64,000 nucleotides of DNA, from assembly GCF_004354045.1 (NCBI RefSeq), contig NZ_SMRT01000014.1:1-64000 (forward strand), in the 5' to 3' direction. Origin of the DNA: Paenibacillus piri (GTDB taxonomy: Bacteria; Bacillota; Bacilli; Paenibacillales; NBRC-103111). Shown in pieces: positions 16,329 to 24,892 of this stretch. The notes under the pieces were generated by a model that searched no databases, was not told the origin of the DNA, and saw only the letters and a list, made by a program, of their open reading frames with translations. The position numbers were made by a program, and so were the translations under genes. Each line of letters begins with the position of its first letter. Position 1 is the first letter of the stretch.

Positions 16329-19238
16329 ATGAAAGCGATTCATTATTTGACCCGTCGCTGCTCGCGATGGCTGCCGATCGTTCTGATCGGATGCTTGCTG
16401 GCCGGTTTGCTGCCGGCGCTGTCACAGCCGGTCGCTCATGCGGCGGATGTGTACAAGCCTTCGACGCGTGCGCTTTATGTAACAAATACGGCCGACGCCG
16501 TACTTAAGACCGCCAATCAGCTTGTTATGACTGCGCCAAGCGGGAGCGCGACAAGCTCTCCCCAGACGAATCTCGTGCCGCTTGCCCTCGGCTGGGTGGA
16601 ATTGGATTCGCACGGTGCCGGTTCGGAGGCTAACTTGGTAAGGCCTGGCGATACGCCTCCGCAGCCATCCGGACATGGATTTATTTATCCGGGCAGCTTT
16701 GCCGGTCAAACGTTTACGACGGACGGTCTTTGGCATGGCTCTCAGGCGCTGAAGGCGAAGACAGCTGCCGGGATAACCGGGGATCTACATTTACGGGTAT
16801 TTAAATTAAGCGGAGCCGGGACGCCGAACCCGGTGTATACCCCGATTGTCGATCTGGTTTCCGAAAATTGCAAGAGCACGGACGGGAAAGCGGCATGCCA
16901 GGTTGCCCCGGCCGCTCCGGCTGCGGATGTAACATTCGATGTCGGAGATCAGCTGTATTACGATATTGTGCTGAAGATCACTCAAGGCGAAGCGGCTTAT
17001 GATACGGATCCTGTTAACGGTAAAAGCAACTTGAAAATTACGACAAATTCCGCAAGCGCTTATGTGGAGCCGCCGGACACTGGTGCAGGACCGGTGTTAG
17101 TAGGGGTTCAATTAAAAGGGTTAGCGCCTGCGACGCTTGGAACGGCCGGCGCATCGATGCAGACTGTCGTAACCGCCGTATACAGCAACCAGAAAAAATT
17201 CGATGTGACCAACTCGCCGCAAACGCAGTACAGCAGCAGCAATACGGCCGTTGCTACCGTATCCAAAACCGGGTTGGTGAAAGCGGTCGGAGACGGTTAC
17301 ACGACGATCAAGGTTAGCTTCACGGATTTGAGCAGCCAAACGACAATCACAACGGAGTATATCTTATACGTATATCCGGCGATACCGATTGATAAAACGC
17401 CTAAAAACCATGCAACGGACGCCGAGCTTGATGCGATAGTGAAAACAACGTTGAACGGCATCAGTTCCTACGGTTGGGATCCGGTCAACGGAGGAATTTT
17501 CATCAACTGGCGGCGGGATGACCTGAGCAAGGTGCAATGCAGCAGCAGCTCTTGCGACGACCGCAGCAGACCGACGCGCCACGACATTCAAAACGATTTT
17601 CGCGCCCTGCAGCATCTGTACTGGTACAAATGGCGGCACAACGGGGACACGGCATATGACGAGATGATCAACCGTTTGGCGCCCAAGGTGAGGAAGGACT
17701 GGAGTACGAATACGGCCAGCAAAGGCTGGATCTATTACGTCATGCTTCGATTGCACAACTATGCTGACAATCCGGCCGACAAAGACATGTGGATGAACAC
17801 CATCCTGAATTGGGCGCAGGAGCAGTACAACTCCATTGATCCGGTGCTTGGCATACAGCACGACCGGGATATGCCCAACTGCGATTGCGGCACCAGCACT
17901 ATCTTCCTCGACGACGCCTACCGGGTGGACCGCCAGGTTCAAGTAGGCGCGGCCTTGGTCGATGCCGGCACAAGGTTTAATAAACCCGAATGGGTTACGG
18001 CAGGCTACAATCAAACGATGAAAGCCTATCAGCAAACGTTTGTCGAGAAATTCGGTCTGTTCCCCCGCATCTATGTCTTGCATGACGCGAACTATGGCGA
18101 TAATATCGTGTGGGATATGCAAGCCAAAATAGGCGAGGTATCCGAGGAGGTCGATGCGCTTGTTCGGGCGGGGGCGGTTACGACCGATCCGCAAATCAAG
18201 CACGATTTCTACGAAATTTCCACAAAAATGCTGAATGCGCTGCGTGATCTTCCAGTGCATGACAAGGTCAACGGCGGGTACTTTTTCAAGATGTATTTAG
18301 GTCCGAGCTATGAAGGAAAGCCGGAAGGGTACGTGGACAAATCGACCAAAGAAATGCGGCAAAGCTCCCTGTTGGGCACATACCATATCGCCAATATGCT
18401 GATGGGGAACCAATGGGCCGACCTTGAAGAGGAAATGCGGTCGGTAGTCGCCAATACGGTCAATGATTTGCCAAGCGGCATGTTTTTGCCGAACACACGC
18501 CCGGCAGGTGAAACCTTAAACGGGTATCCGACCTCGAATGCCGGATACTCTTATGAATTAAACGATGATTGGACGATTTCCGGTATTTCCAACTGGGTAA
18601 GCAATGAGTCGAACAGCCTCGCATTGCTCGGTATCCAGCAAGTGCTGACACAGGGATTGGACGGCACCGAGCTGGAAGCGGTCGCGGGCGTGAAGGCAAG
18701 TCCGGCCGCAGGACCGGTAGCGGCGGGCGCACAGATTTCCTTATCCACGGCTACGCCGGGAGCAACCATTTATTATACCGTAGACGGATCGACACCGACA
18801 CTCAAAAGTCAGGTATACAACAGCCCGATCACGATTACAACGGACATGACGATCAAGGCGTATGCGATAAAGGCAGGCATGATTGATAGCGAAGTGGCAA
18901 CGTTTGCTTACCATGTTTCGGATCCGGGTCCTGGTTCGGATAATGTAGCTCCGGTATGGCCAAGCAACAGCAGCCTGACCGCTTCCAAGGTCGGCAAGAA
19001 GGAGCTTGCGCTTGCCTGGACCGCAGCTTCCGACAATGTAGGCGTTGCCGGATATAAAATCTACGTGCTGAGCGGCAATCATTTTACCGAAATTGCGAAC
19101 GCGGGCAATGCTCTGAAATACGATTTAACGAATCTGGCGCCAGGCAGACCGTATACGTTTGCCGTCAAAGCGGTGGATGCGGCCGGAAATTGGAGCGACT
19201 ATGGCCCGCAGCTATCGATTCGTTTGAAAGATAATTAA
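16329..19238 (+). CDS. Large secreted multidomain protein with an (alpha/alpha) toroid-like catalytic region
   Basis: This 969-residue protein has a Sec signal peptide cleaved near AHA-AD (about 40). In order: an unassigned beta-rich region (about 45-245), a bacterial Ig-like group 2 domain (about 253-345, ending SKTGLVKAVGDGYTTIKVSF), a helical region (about 350-776) with repeated aromatic/Gly motifs such as GWDPVNGGIFINW and GGYFFKMYLG, a chitobiase C-terminal-like domain (about 787-862, PGATIYYTVDGSTPT) and a fibronectin type III domain (about 873-967). The helical part resembles the (alpha/alpha)6 barrels of polysaccharide hydrolases and lyases, but no family could be named. It probably degrades a polysaccharide outside the cell to feed the importer upstream. 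Confidence 0.8.
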   Translation: MKAIHYLTRRCSRWLPIVLIGCLLAGLLPALSQPVAHAADVYKPSTRALYVTNTADAVLKTANQLVMTAPSGSATSSPQTNLVPLALGWVELDSHGAGSEANLVRPGDTPPQPSGHGFIYPGSFAGQTFTTDGLWHGSQALKAKTAAGITGDLHLRVFKLSGAGTPNPVYTPIVDLVSENCKSTDGKAACQVAPAAPAADVTFDVGDQLYYDIVLKITQGEAAYDTDPVNGKSNLKITTNSASAYVEPPDTGAGPVLVGVQLKGLAPATLGTAGASMQTVVTAVYSNQKKFDVTNSPQTQYSSSNTAVATVSKTGLVKAVGDGYTTIKVSFTDLSSQTTITTEYILYVYPAIPIDKTPKNHATDAELDAIVKTTLNGISSYGWDPVNGGIFINWRRDDLSKVQCSSSSCDDRSRPTRHDIQNDFRALQHLYWYKWRHNGDTAYDEMINRLAPKVRKDWSTNTASKGWIYYVMLRLHNYADNPADKDMWMNTILNWAQEQYNSIDPVLGIQHDRDMPNCDCGTSTIFLDDAYRVDRQVQVGAALVDAGTRFNKPEWVTAGYNQTMKAYQQTFVEKFGLFPRIYVLHDANYGDNIVWDMQAKIGEVSEEVDALVRAGAVTTDPQIKHDFYEISTKMLNALRDLPVHDKVNGGYFFKMYLGPSYEGKPEGYVDKSTKEMRQSSLLGTYHIANMLMGNQWADLEEEMRSVVANTVNDLPSGMFLPNTRPAGETLNGYPTSNAGYSYELNDDWTISGISNWVSNESNSLALLGIQQVLTQGLDGTELEAVAGVKASPAAGPVAAGAQISLSTATPGATIYYTVDGSTPTLKSQVYNSPITITTDMTIKAYAIKAGMIDSEVATFAYHVSDPGPGSDNVAPVWPSNSSLTASKVGKKELALAWTAASDNVGVAGYKIYVLSGNHFTEIANAGNALKYDLTNLAPGRPYTFAVKAVDAAGNWSDYGPQLSIRLKDN

Positions 19239-19246
19239 GGCAAGAG

Positions 19247-19432
19247 GCTGCCGTTCCAATGGCATCAAGAGGGGGCTTTCCCAAAGTCATTTTTGGATTT
19301 TGAGCCCCCACTCTGCTATGAATCTGCATGTAAAAGCCGCTTCCATCCCCACTTATATAGTGGTGTTGGAGGCGGCTTTGCAATTTTGGGGACTATCCCG
19401 CCGGTTGATGCCATTTGGGACGGTCCCTTTTT
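19247..19432. mobile_element. MITE-like element with imperfect terminal inverted repeats
   Basis: AATGGCATCAA (19258-19268) is perfectly inverted at 19405-19415, and similarity continues outward: AGGCTGCCGTTCC on the left against AGGGACCGTCCC, read inward from the right end. Inside, GGGGGCT and AGCCCCC, and a strong hairpin AAAGCCGCTTCCA/TGGAGGCGGCTTT (19333-19379) add further symmetry. There is no coding frame of note. It looks like a non-autonomous derivative of an IS with GGGACNGTCCCAAA-type ends. The inner hairpin may also end transcription of the secreted-protein gene. Confidence 0.5.
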
Positions 19433-19560
19433 TGTTATTGAGTAGAAGCAAAAGCTTTATACGCTGCTACGGTCAATCTCTGCGAACCTGCCTCGCAATT
19501 CGAAAAAATTACGTTTAAGCAAATGTTTGATCCTTAGAGGCCCTTGAGGACATTCTTGTC

Positions 19561-20322
19561 CTACAGCCGGTTGCAGCAGGCAATAACGTCCTTATACGGC
19601 AGGCTGCCCCCGAAAATATCGAGCGCGCTGCCGATCGTAATATCGAGCTTCCCTGCCGTCAGCCGATGGAACAGCTCAAGATCGGCCAATGACCGGGCTC
19701 CGCCCGCATACGTCGTCGGCAATGGCACCGATTGGGCCAAATGGCTGACGAGACTTTCCTGAATGCCGGCGCGCTTGCCCTCGACGTCAACGGCATGGAT
19801 GAGAAACTCATCGCAGTAGGACGCCAAATATCGCAAATTTTCCGCAGTGACCTCGAAGCTGCTTATCGTCTTCCATTGGTTGGTTGCGACGACCCATTTA
19901 TCTTCATGCTGCTTGCAGCTCAAGTCAATGACAAGCCGCTTCGCCCCGACCTCGGATACGATTTTATCGAGATTGGCCGTGTTCAGCTCGCCGTCGCGAA
20001 AAATATAGGATGTCACGATGACATGGGACGCGCCCTTCTCCAGATAGGAGGCTGCATTGTCCGCGGTGATACCGCCGCCGATGTGCAGGCCGCCGGGGTA
20101 TGCGCGCAGCGCCTGCTCGGCAGCCTGCTCGTTGCCGCCGCCCAGCATAATGACATGCCCGCCGAGCAGCCGGTCGCGCTTGAACATGTCCGCGTAATAG
20201 GCGGGGTCTTTTTCCGAAACGAAATTTTCAATCACTTCCGTATCGTTATCCACATTGAGCGATTCGCCAACGATTTGTTTCACTTTGCCTTGATGCAGAT
20301 CGATGCACGGTCTGAATTTCAT
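19561..20322 (-). CDS. hisA: Eukaryote-type HisA (phosphoribosylformimino-AICAR ribotide isomerase)
   Basis: This 253-residue TIM-barrel protein matches the yeast/plant His6 form rather than the usual bacterial HisA: it opens with CIDLHQGKVKQIVG, then carries VIVTSYIF, VIDLSCK, NEFLIHA-like DEFLIHAVDVEG and TTYAGGARSLADL, each close to the fungal protein. The first Asp (CIDLH) and the Asp in VIDLS are the expected acid/base pair. It would catalyse the fourth step of histidine synthesis. No other his gene is nearby; it stands alone on the minus strand, 375 bp from dgt. Family membership is firm by motif; whether it replaces or duplicates a bacterial HisA cannot be seen here. Confidence 0.85.
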   Translation of the reverse strand: MKFRPCIDLHQGKVKQIVGESLNVDNDTEVIENFVSEKDPAYYADMFKRDRLLGGHVIMLGGGNEQAAEQALRAYPGGLHIGGGITADNAASYLEKGASHVIVTSYIFRDGELNTANLDKIVSEVGAKRLVIDLSCKQHEDKWVVATNQWKTISSFEVTAENLRYLASYCDEFLIHAVDVEGKRAGIQESLVSHLAQSVPLPTTYAGGARSLADLELFHRLTAGKLDITIGSALDIFGGSLPYKDVIACCNRL

Positions 20323-20507
20323 AGTCGGTTCTCCTGATCATTAAATATTTTAAGTCACAAACACGTGTACTCAGTCTTTAACAGCATAGCATAAAATGCG
20401 GCGGTTTTCAGTTATTTGAAAGGACGGGCCGGAGGGCTGGCCGCTTTGCAAAGCGTGGCTGCGCAATGATACAATAAGCTGCAGGAACGAAAGCGACAAC
20501 CGGACAA

Positions 20508-20583
20508 GGATAAACGGCTTCGCCGTCCTTCGAGGAAGAGCGCGTTTGTCAACGTTGTGCGAAGCAAAGTATAAACTTATGCT
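20508..20583 (-). repeat. Dispersed hairpin repeat, copy A
   Basis: Read on the minus strand, this matches the 62.6-kb copies: ATACTTTGCTTCGCACAACGTTGACAAACGCGCTCTTCC, then GGACGGCGAAGCCGTTTATCC. The AAACGC and GCGTTT/CCGTTT ends can pair around an inner CGTCC/GGACG stem. The 20338-20698 gap between hisA and dgt contains nothing else recognisable. Confidence 0.65.
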
Positions 20584-20698
20584 TTCTATACAACACCTAT
20601 GGGCGGCGTTCCTCACGGACGCTGTTTTTTTGTATATGATATAAATAGAAACCAGTTAATAACCGCTGTCGGGGCGGAGCGAGAGATGAGGATCATAT

Positions 20699-22015
20699 AT
20701 GGATTTGCGTAAAATGAGGCTTTACGATACGACCAACGCCAATTCCAGCGAGGAGCGGGATGAATACGAAAAAGATTATGCGCGGCTGATTCAATCGCCG
20801 GCGTTTCGCCGCTTGCAGGGAAAATCGCAGGTGTTCGGCGCAGGCTCCGGTGATTATTACCGGACGCGTCTGACCCATTCGTTGGAGGTGTCGCAAATCG
20901 CCCGTGAAGTCGCGCGGCGGATGGAGAAGACGTACCCGTTTTTGGCCCGCAGAGAGCATCCGGGGCTGATGCTCGATCCGGCGGTAGTTGAGGTCGCGTC
21001 GCTGGCGCATGATCTCGGTCATCCGCCCTTCGGGCATAAAGGGGAAGACGTGCTGAACCGGCTGCTGTCGGAGGAGTACGGACTATGTTACGAAGGAAAC
21101 GCGCAAAACTTCCGCATTTTGATGTTTCTCGAAAAACGGGCGGGGAGCGGGAGCGGGCTCGATTTGAGCGCGGCTTCGCTGCTCGCAATCAATAAATATC
21201 CTTACTTGCTGGAGGAGAAGGGACGCATTAAAGGCGTATACAAGATGGAATGGGAAGGGATTCGCTTCCTCCGTGACGCCTGGAATATGCCGCAGGACTG
21301 CCCGACGCTGGAAGCGCAGCTGATGGATTTATGCGACGATATCGCCTATTCCACCCATGATATCGAAGACGGAATTCGCGCCGGGAAAATCCAGATGAAC
21401 CGCTCCTTTTTCGAAGAGGAAAGGCTGCTGGAAAACCTTATTCTGGAAATTGTGAACGACCAAGGCAATGTCGACGTGGGCTGGGATCAGGTCGATATGA
21501 AGGCAATGGTGCGGAAGGTGCTGGACGATTACTTGGAGCAGTGGGAGACGATCTATGCCGAGTGCAACCGCGAAGCCTCGAAGACCCGTAGGGAGATGAA
21601 AGCCCGCTGGGTCAGCCGGTTCGCCAACAAGGTGGGCATTATCGACGATCCGAAAAGAGGCTGGAAAAAGGTAACGTTCGTCGAAGACGGAGAGCAGGAT
21701 TTGCATCTGCTGCGTACAATGGAAATTTTGAAGAAGCTCGCATGGGTTACCTTGATCAAAGACTTCCGGGTACAGCGTCTGCAAAAACGCAGCGAAATCA
21801 TGATCCGTCAGCTGTGGGACAGCTTCAAGGTGCACGACACAGGGCGGCTGATTCTGCCGCCGGATTGGATCGAAAGCTACGAGCAGCATAAAAGTAAATG
21901 GAGCTGGGAGCGCATGGTCGCCGACTATATCTCCGGCATGACCGACGCCTATGCGGAAAAGGTGTATGCGGAGCTGTTCGCCAGCAAGTCCGGCTCGATC
22001 TATGAAATGGATTGA
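20699..22015 (+). CDS. dgt: dNTP triphosphohydrolase (dGTPase family)
   Basis: This 438-residue HD-domain phosphohydrolase hydrolyses dNTPs to deoxynucleosides and triphosphate. The HD motif HDLGHPPFGHKGED sits near residue 104, with the upstream His in RTRLTHSLEVSQIAR and a later Asp-containing helix (LCDDIAYSTHDIEDG). The N-terminal region FRRLQGKSQVFGAGSGDYYRTRLTHS is the hallmark of the Dgt family. It is monocistronic, with a strong terminator 20 bp downstream. GGAGCGAGAGATGAGG precedes the ATG at 20699. Confidence 0.92.
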   Translation: MDLRKMRLYDTTNANSSEERDEYEKDYARLIQSPAFRRLQGKSQVFGAGSGDYYRTRLTHSLEVSQIAREVARRMEKTYPFLARREHPGLMLDPAVVEVASLAHDLGHPPFGHKGEDVLNRLLSEEYGLCYEGNAQNFRILMFLEKRAGSGSGLDLSAASLLAINKYPYLLEEKGRIKGVYKMEWEGIRFLRDAWNMPQDCPTLEAQLMDLCDDIAYSTHDIEDGIRAGKIQMNRSFFEEERLLENLILEIVNDQGNVDVGWDQVDMKAMVRKVLDDYLEQWETIYAECNREASKTRREMKARWVSRFANKVGIIDDPKRGWKKVTFVEDGEQDLHLLRTMEILKKLAWVTLIKDFRVQRLQKRSEIMIRQLWDSFKVHDTGRLILPPDWIESYEQHKSKWSWERMVADYISGMTDAYAEKVYAELFASKSGSIYEMD

Positions 22016-22034
22016 CAATAGCTTCTGCACATTA

Positions 22035-22081
22035 AAAAACGCGTTCCTTCGGCCTATGACGGCTTGCAGGAACGCGTTTTT
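22035..22081 (+). terminator. Rho-independent terminator after dgt
   Basis: A 14-bp stem AAAAACGCGTTCCT (22035-22048) pairs with AGGAACGCGTTTTT (22068-22081) and ends in a T-run. Confidence 0.85.
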
Positions 22082-22170
22082 GCGGTTTCAAGGCATTAAT
22101 TCTTCGCCGCGCAGCCCGCGGTAGTCGGCGGTACTCCGGACGGCTTCGTTACCGTGGTATGCAATCGGAG

Positions 22171-23217
22171 CTATGCGGTTCGGGCTTTAGCGGCGGTCAT
22201 CGATTTGAAATAATGGATGAGCGGCTTCTCGATATAGCGGTAAAACAGGCAGCATAACGCCAACGATACGACAAAGCTTAGGCTCGTGGTCAGCATCGGA
22301 CCGATCCGGAGATCCAGATGCACGGCCCGGGACAGCTTGAGCGTAATGGATAAAAAAATGAGACTGGTCAGCAAGATCGAATAGGAGGCATCGCCAAGAA
22401 ACTGAACAGGCTTCAGCCAGGCCGGAGCGGCAGTCCGCAGCAGGCCGATGCCGAGCAGCACGAGCGTCGCGCCGATCGTATACATGACATTCGGATAAGC
22501 GAAATCCGGATGGAGCGCGCGCACCACCCATACTGCGGGGAACACGAGACAGCCTGCGGTAAGCCACAGGATGCCGCCTGACTTCAGGCGGCGCACCGCA
22601 TATGCGATCAGCATGCCCAGCACGAATTCAAGATGCATCGCATCAAACAGGAAGCGGATCTGCACGCTGTCCTTCAGCCGGATCCAGTCCAATGATTGCA
22701 GGCCGACAATGAGCAGCCATAAGGCAAACAGCGTCAGCATCGTTTTTTTGTTCAAAACGAACAGCAGCGAAAAGACGATATAAAAAAACATGATATACGA
22801 TAACGACCACGCGACCCCAAGTATCGGCGCGCTGCTGTATGGCACCAAAAGCAGCGAGGTAACAATTTCCGGCAGCTTCGTTTCATAGCCAAAGCCGAAT
22901 GAAGGCACAAGGAAATAAACCGGAATTACGGCCAGCGTGACGATCCAATATATCGGGTAAATGCGCAGCAGACGCTTCTTCATAAACGATCCCCATACGC
23001 GGATATCGCCGAAATGCTTGCGGTAAATCGTAACCATCAAATAGCCGGTCAATACAAAAAAATAAGCATAGCCGCCTGAGCGGCCCATGCCGTTGATGCC
23101 CAAAAAGTTGATATGAAAATATTTGTCGGACATTTGGGACGTATGAAACAGCATGACCAGCACAACGGCGATGCCCCGTGCAGCCTGGATATAAGGGATG
23201 CTCATCCGGTTCTCCAT
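22171..23217 (-). CDS. Membrane acyltransferase (acyltransferase 3 / OafA-like)
   Basis: This 348-residue protein has about ten membrane segments. Near the N-terminus it shows ARGIAVVLVMLFHTSQ with the catalytic His, and further on the GGYAYFFVLTGYLM and FMKKRLLRIYPIYWI motifs typical of membrane acyltransferases that acetylate or succinylate cell-surface glycans. GGAGAGAAACGA precedes the ATG. No glycan genes adjoin it, so the acceptor is unknown. Confidence 0.88.
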   Translation of the reverse strand: MENRMSIPYIQAARGIAVVLVMLFHTSQMSDKYFHINFLGINGMGRSGGYAYFFVLTGYLMVTIYRKHFGDIRVWGSFMKKRLLRIYPIYWIVTLAVIPVYFLVPSFGFGYETKLPEIVTSLLLVPYSSAPILGVAWSLSYIMFFYIVFSLLFVLNKKTMLTLFALWLLIVGLQSLDWIRLKDSVQIRFLFDAMHLEFVLGMLIAYAVRRLKSGGILWLTAGCLVFPAVWVVRALHPDFAYPNVMYTIGATLVLLGIGLLRTAAPAWLKPVQFLGDASYSILLTSLIFLSITLKLSRAVHLDLRIGPMLTTSLSFVVSLALCCLFYRYIEKPLIHYFKSMTAAKARTA

Positions 23218-23437
23218 TCGTTTCTCTCCACTTCTCTCTCTATTTGTCTATGGATCGTCTGTACCTACGATCATCTCATTTGTTCATGACAAATATATGA
23301 CGCTAACCTGAAAGACAGCTGAGCATACGCTGAAAATTGTCCTGTTTCCAATAAAAAGCAAATTGCCGCCATGCCGCGCAAATCGGTTGCATACACTGAA
23401 AGTAAGAACAGATTCATGTTGGCGGGAGGTTTGGATA

Positions 23438-23767
23438 ATGACGAAGACAGAGGTGCTGGAGCTGCTGCAGAGCTTGCCGGAGCAGCTGAAGGAAGCGGAG
23501 TCCGGGTATTACGCGGCGGTTAGCCGCCTGGAGGATGCGAAGCTGGCGCTGCATGCGAAAGAGTGCGAGCTGTTCAGCCTCGGACGGATTACCGGGAAAA
23601 ACGAGCAAATGCGGGATGCCGAGCTGTGGCAGCATTCCCATGAGCTGAGGCGGGCGCTGATCAAAGCGAAAATGGCTGTCGATCAGACGAAGGTGGATTA
23701 TGATTATTTAAAAAATAAGCTGGATAATACACAGCTGATCGCCCGGCTGCTGCTTAACATTTCGTAA
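23438..23767 (+). CDS. Small coiled-coil protein of unknown function
   Basis: 109 residues, almost entirely helical and charged, with heptad-like repeats (EQLKEAESGYYAAVSRLEDAK, ALIKAKMAVDQTKVDYDYLK). GGGAGG 8 bp before ATG 23438 decides the start; the open frame extends to 23363 without a ribosome binding site. It has no membrane segment or signal. A terminator follows. I do not recognise the family. Confidence 0.75.
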   Translation: MTKTEVLELLQSLPEQLKEAESGYYAAVSRLEDAKLALHAKECELFSLGRITGKNEQMRDAELWQHSHELRRALIKAKMAVDQTKVDYDYLKNKLDNTQLIARLLLNIS

Positions 23768-23803
23768 GCGGCAGCGGCTTTCGTCGCAGCCGTTCAAGCC
23801 AAA

Positions 23804-23851
23804 AAGAAGCTCCCGACCGAACCTGCCTGTTCGATGTCGGAAGCTTTTTTT
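23804..23851 (+). terminator. Rho-independent terminator
   Basis: AAGAAGCTCCCGAC pairs with GTCGGAAGCTTTTTTT around the loop near 23819-23832, with a run of seven Ts. It ends the small coiled-coil gene. Confidence 0.75.
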
Positions 23852-23918
23852 GTAGGTTGAAGGGGGGTTGTTCTGCTTTGCCATAAAAGTTGGGCCTGAC
23901 TGTGGCTCGATATCTCTT

Positions 23919-24434
23919 TTAGAAGCAGGTAAACTGACGGATTCTTCTGAGGTCGAGTCCGAAAAATAGCCAGAAGCCGAAAGGAGCGGTACCGTACCAG
24001 CGGAATCCGGAAATGGAGTTCCGACCGACAAAGGTCAAAAACATCCAGTAACTATCGCCGTTATCCTGCCAAATGTAAACGTAGCGGTTTATGCAGCGGC
24101 GGATGCTTCCGGGATCGACCGCAAACAGGGCTGTAGTCGGCATAGCCGGAATGAAGGAAGGCGGAGGCGTTTCCGGAGCGCCCGGTGGTGAGACGCCTCC
24201 CGGGGCTGGCCCGGGGCCGCCGGGAAACGGTGCGGGTCCCGGGCTCCCGGGGAAGCCGCCCGGTCCTCCGGGGAAGCTGCCGGGTCCTCCGGGGAAGCTG
24301 CCCGGTCCTCCAGGGAAACCGCCTGGGCCCGGCATCCCAGACGTTCCTCCGGGCAAGGCTCGCAAGCTCGGAGTAAGACCTCTTGCTGATTTAGGGCGTG
24401 CAGCCCGTTGTTGCTTCTGTTTCGGTTTTGTCAT
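23919..24434 (-). CDS. Gly/Pro-repeat protein with conserved aromatic C-terminal domain, probably spore surface
   Basis: 171 residues in three parts: a basic N-terminus (MTKPKQKQQRAARPKSARG), a collagen-like region at about 28-85 with repeated GGPGSFP/GGPGGFP units, and a C-terminal domain of about 65 residues (INRYVYIWQDNGDSYWMFL, then GFRWYG and GLDLRRIRQFTCF). The C-terminal domain pattern with a Cys near the end recurs in short spore-associated Bacillus and Paenibacillus proteins, as I recall it. AAGGAGATGTTAGCCGT precedes the ATG. The coat role is an inference; the repeat number is likely to vary between strains. Confidence 0.65.
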   Translation of the reverse strand: MTKPKQKQQRAARPKSARGLTPSLRALPGGTSGMPGPGGFPGGPGSFPGGPGSFPGGPGGFPGSPGPAPFPGGPGPAPGGVSPPGAPETPPPSFIPAMPTTALFAVDPGSIRRCINRYVYIWQDNGDSYWMFLTFVGRNSISGFRWYGTAPFGFWLFFGLDLRRIRQFTCF

Positions 24435-24543
24435 ACGGCTAACATCTCCTTAGTAATCGTTGTGGAATCGGCACCTGCCTACAATATATGTAACGGATGC
24501 CTAATCCTTATGGGCAGGTGTCCCTGCCGGTCATAAAAAATTT

Positions 24544-24590
24544 AAAAGCGGGAGGGACCGCTTGCCGCGGACGGTCCTTCCCGCTTTTTT
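24544..24590. terminator. Strong terminator hairpin
   Basis: AAAAGCGGGAGGGACCG (24544-24560) pairs with CGGTCCTTCCCGCTTTTTT (24572-24590) with one G-T pair. It works in both directions. It lies upstream of the Gly/Pro protein promoter side, so it separates that gene from the drug-exporter region. Confidence 0.75.
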
Positions 24591-24717
24591 GTGAGAAATT
24601 GAACGAGCTTATTTACAAAAGCTTCATTCCAATGATGACAATACCTGTCATCTTTCAATGATACAATTGGATCGATCCGGTCAAATGAGAACTCCTATGC
24701 CGAAGGATGGGGGAGGC

Positions 24718-24768
24718 ATGAGCCCAAGCAATGCTACTACACCTTATGCGCCTTCGTACAGATGGTGA
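24718..24768 (+). CDS. Possible 16-residue peptide upstream of the MFS exporter
   Basis: ATG 24718 is preceded directly by GGGGGAGGC and the frame MSPSNATTPYAPSYRW ends at TGA 24766-24768. It lies upstream of the -35 box of the exporter promoter, so it is not a leader on that transcript unless a further promoter exists. The peptide is rich in Ser, Thr, Pro and Tyr. Support is only the ribosome binding site, so confidence is low. Confidence 0.25.
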   Translation: MSPSNATTPYAPSYRW

Positions 24769-24819
24769 CAGGGACCGCGGAGATGGTAAACAATTGTTTT
24801 AAAAAAGCTCTCCGTACCG

Positions 24820-24847
24820 TTGACAGGTCCAAGTTTGTTATTATAAA
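24820..24847 (+). promoter_or_regulatory. Sigma-A promoter for the MFS exporter
   Basis: TTGACA (24820-24825) and TATAAA (24842-24847) are separated by 16 bp, 46 bp before the start codon. Confidence 0.7.
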
Positions 24848-24892
24848 ATAGCTGCTATATAAAAATAAGAGATAGGAACAGGAGTGAAATTT

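Noticed and set aside
17364..18260. 298-codon minus-strand frame
   Set aside because: It is antisense to the secreted protein, with no motif or ribosome binding site.
24091..24453. Pro/Gly-rich plus-strand frame
   Set aside because: It is the reverse of the Gly/Pro repeat protein; repeats of GGN and CCN codons produce mirror frames. The minus frame has a good start and a conserved C-terminus.
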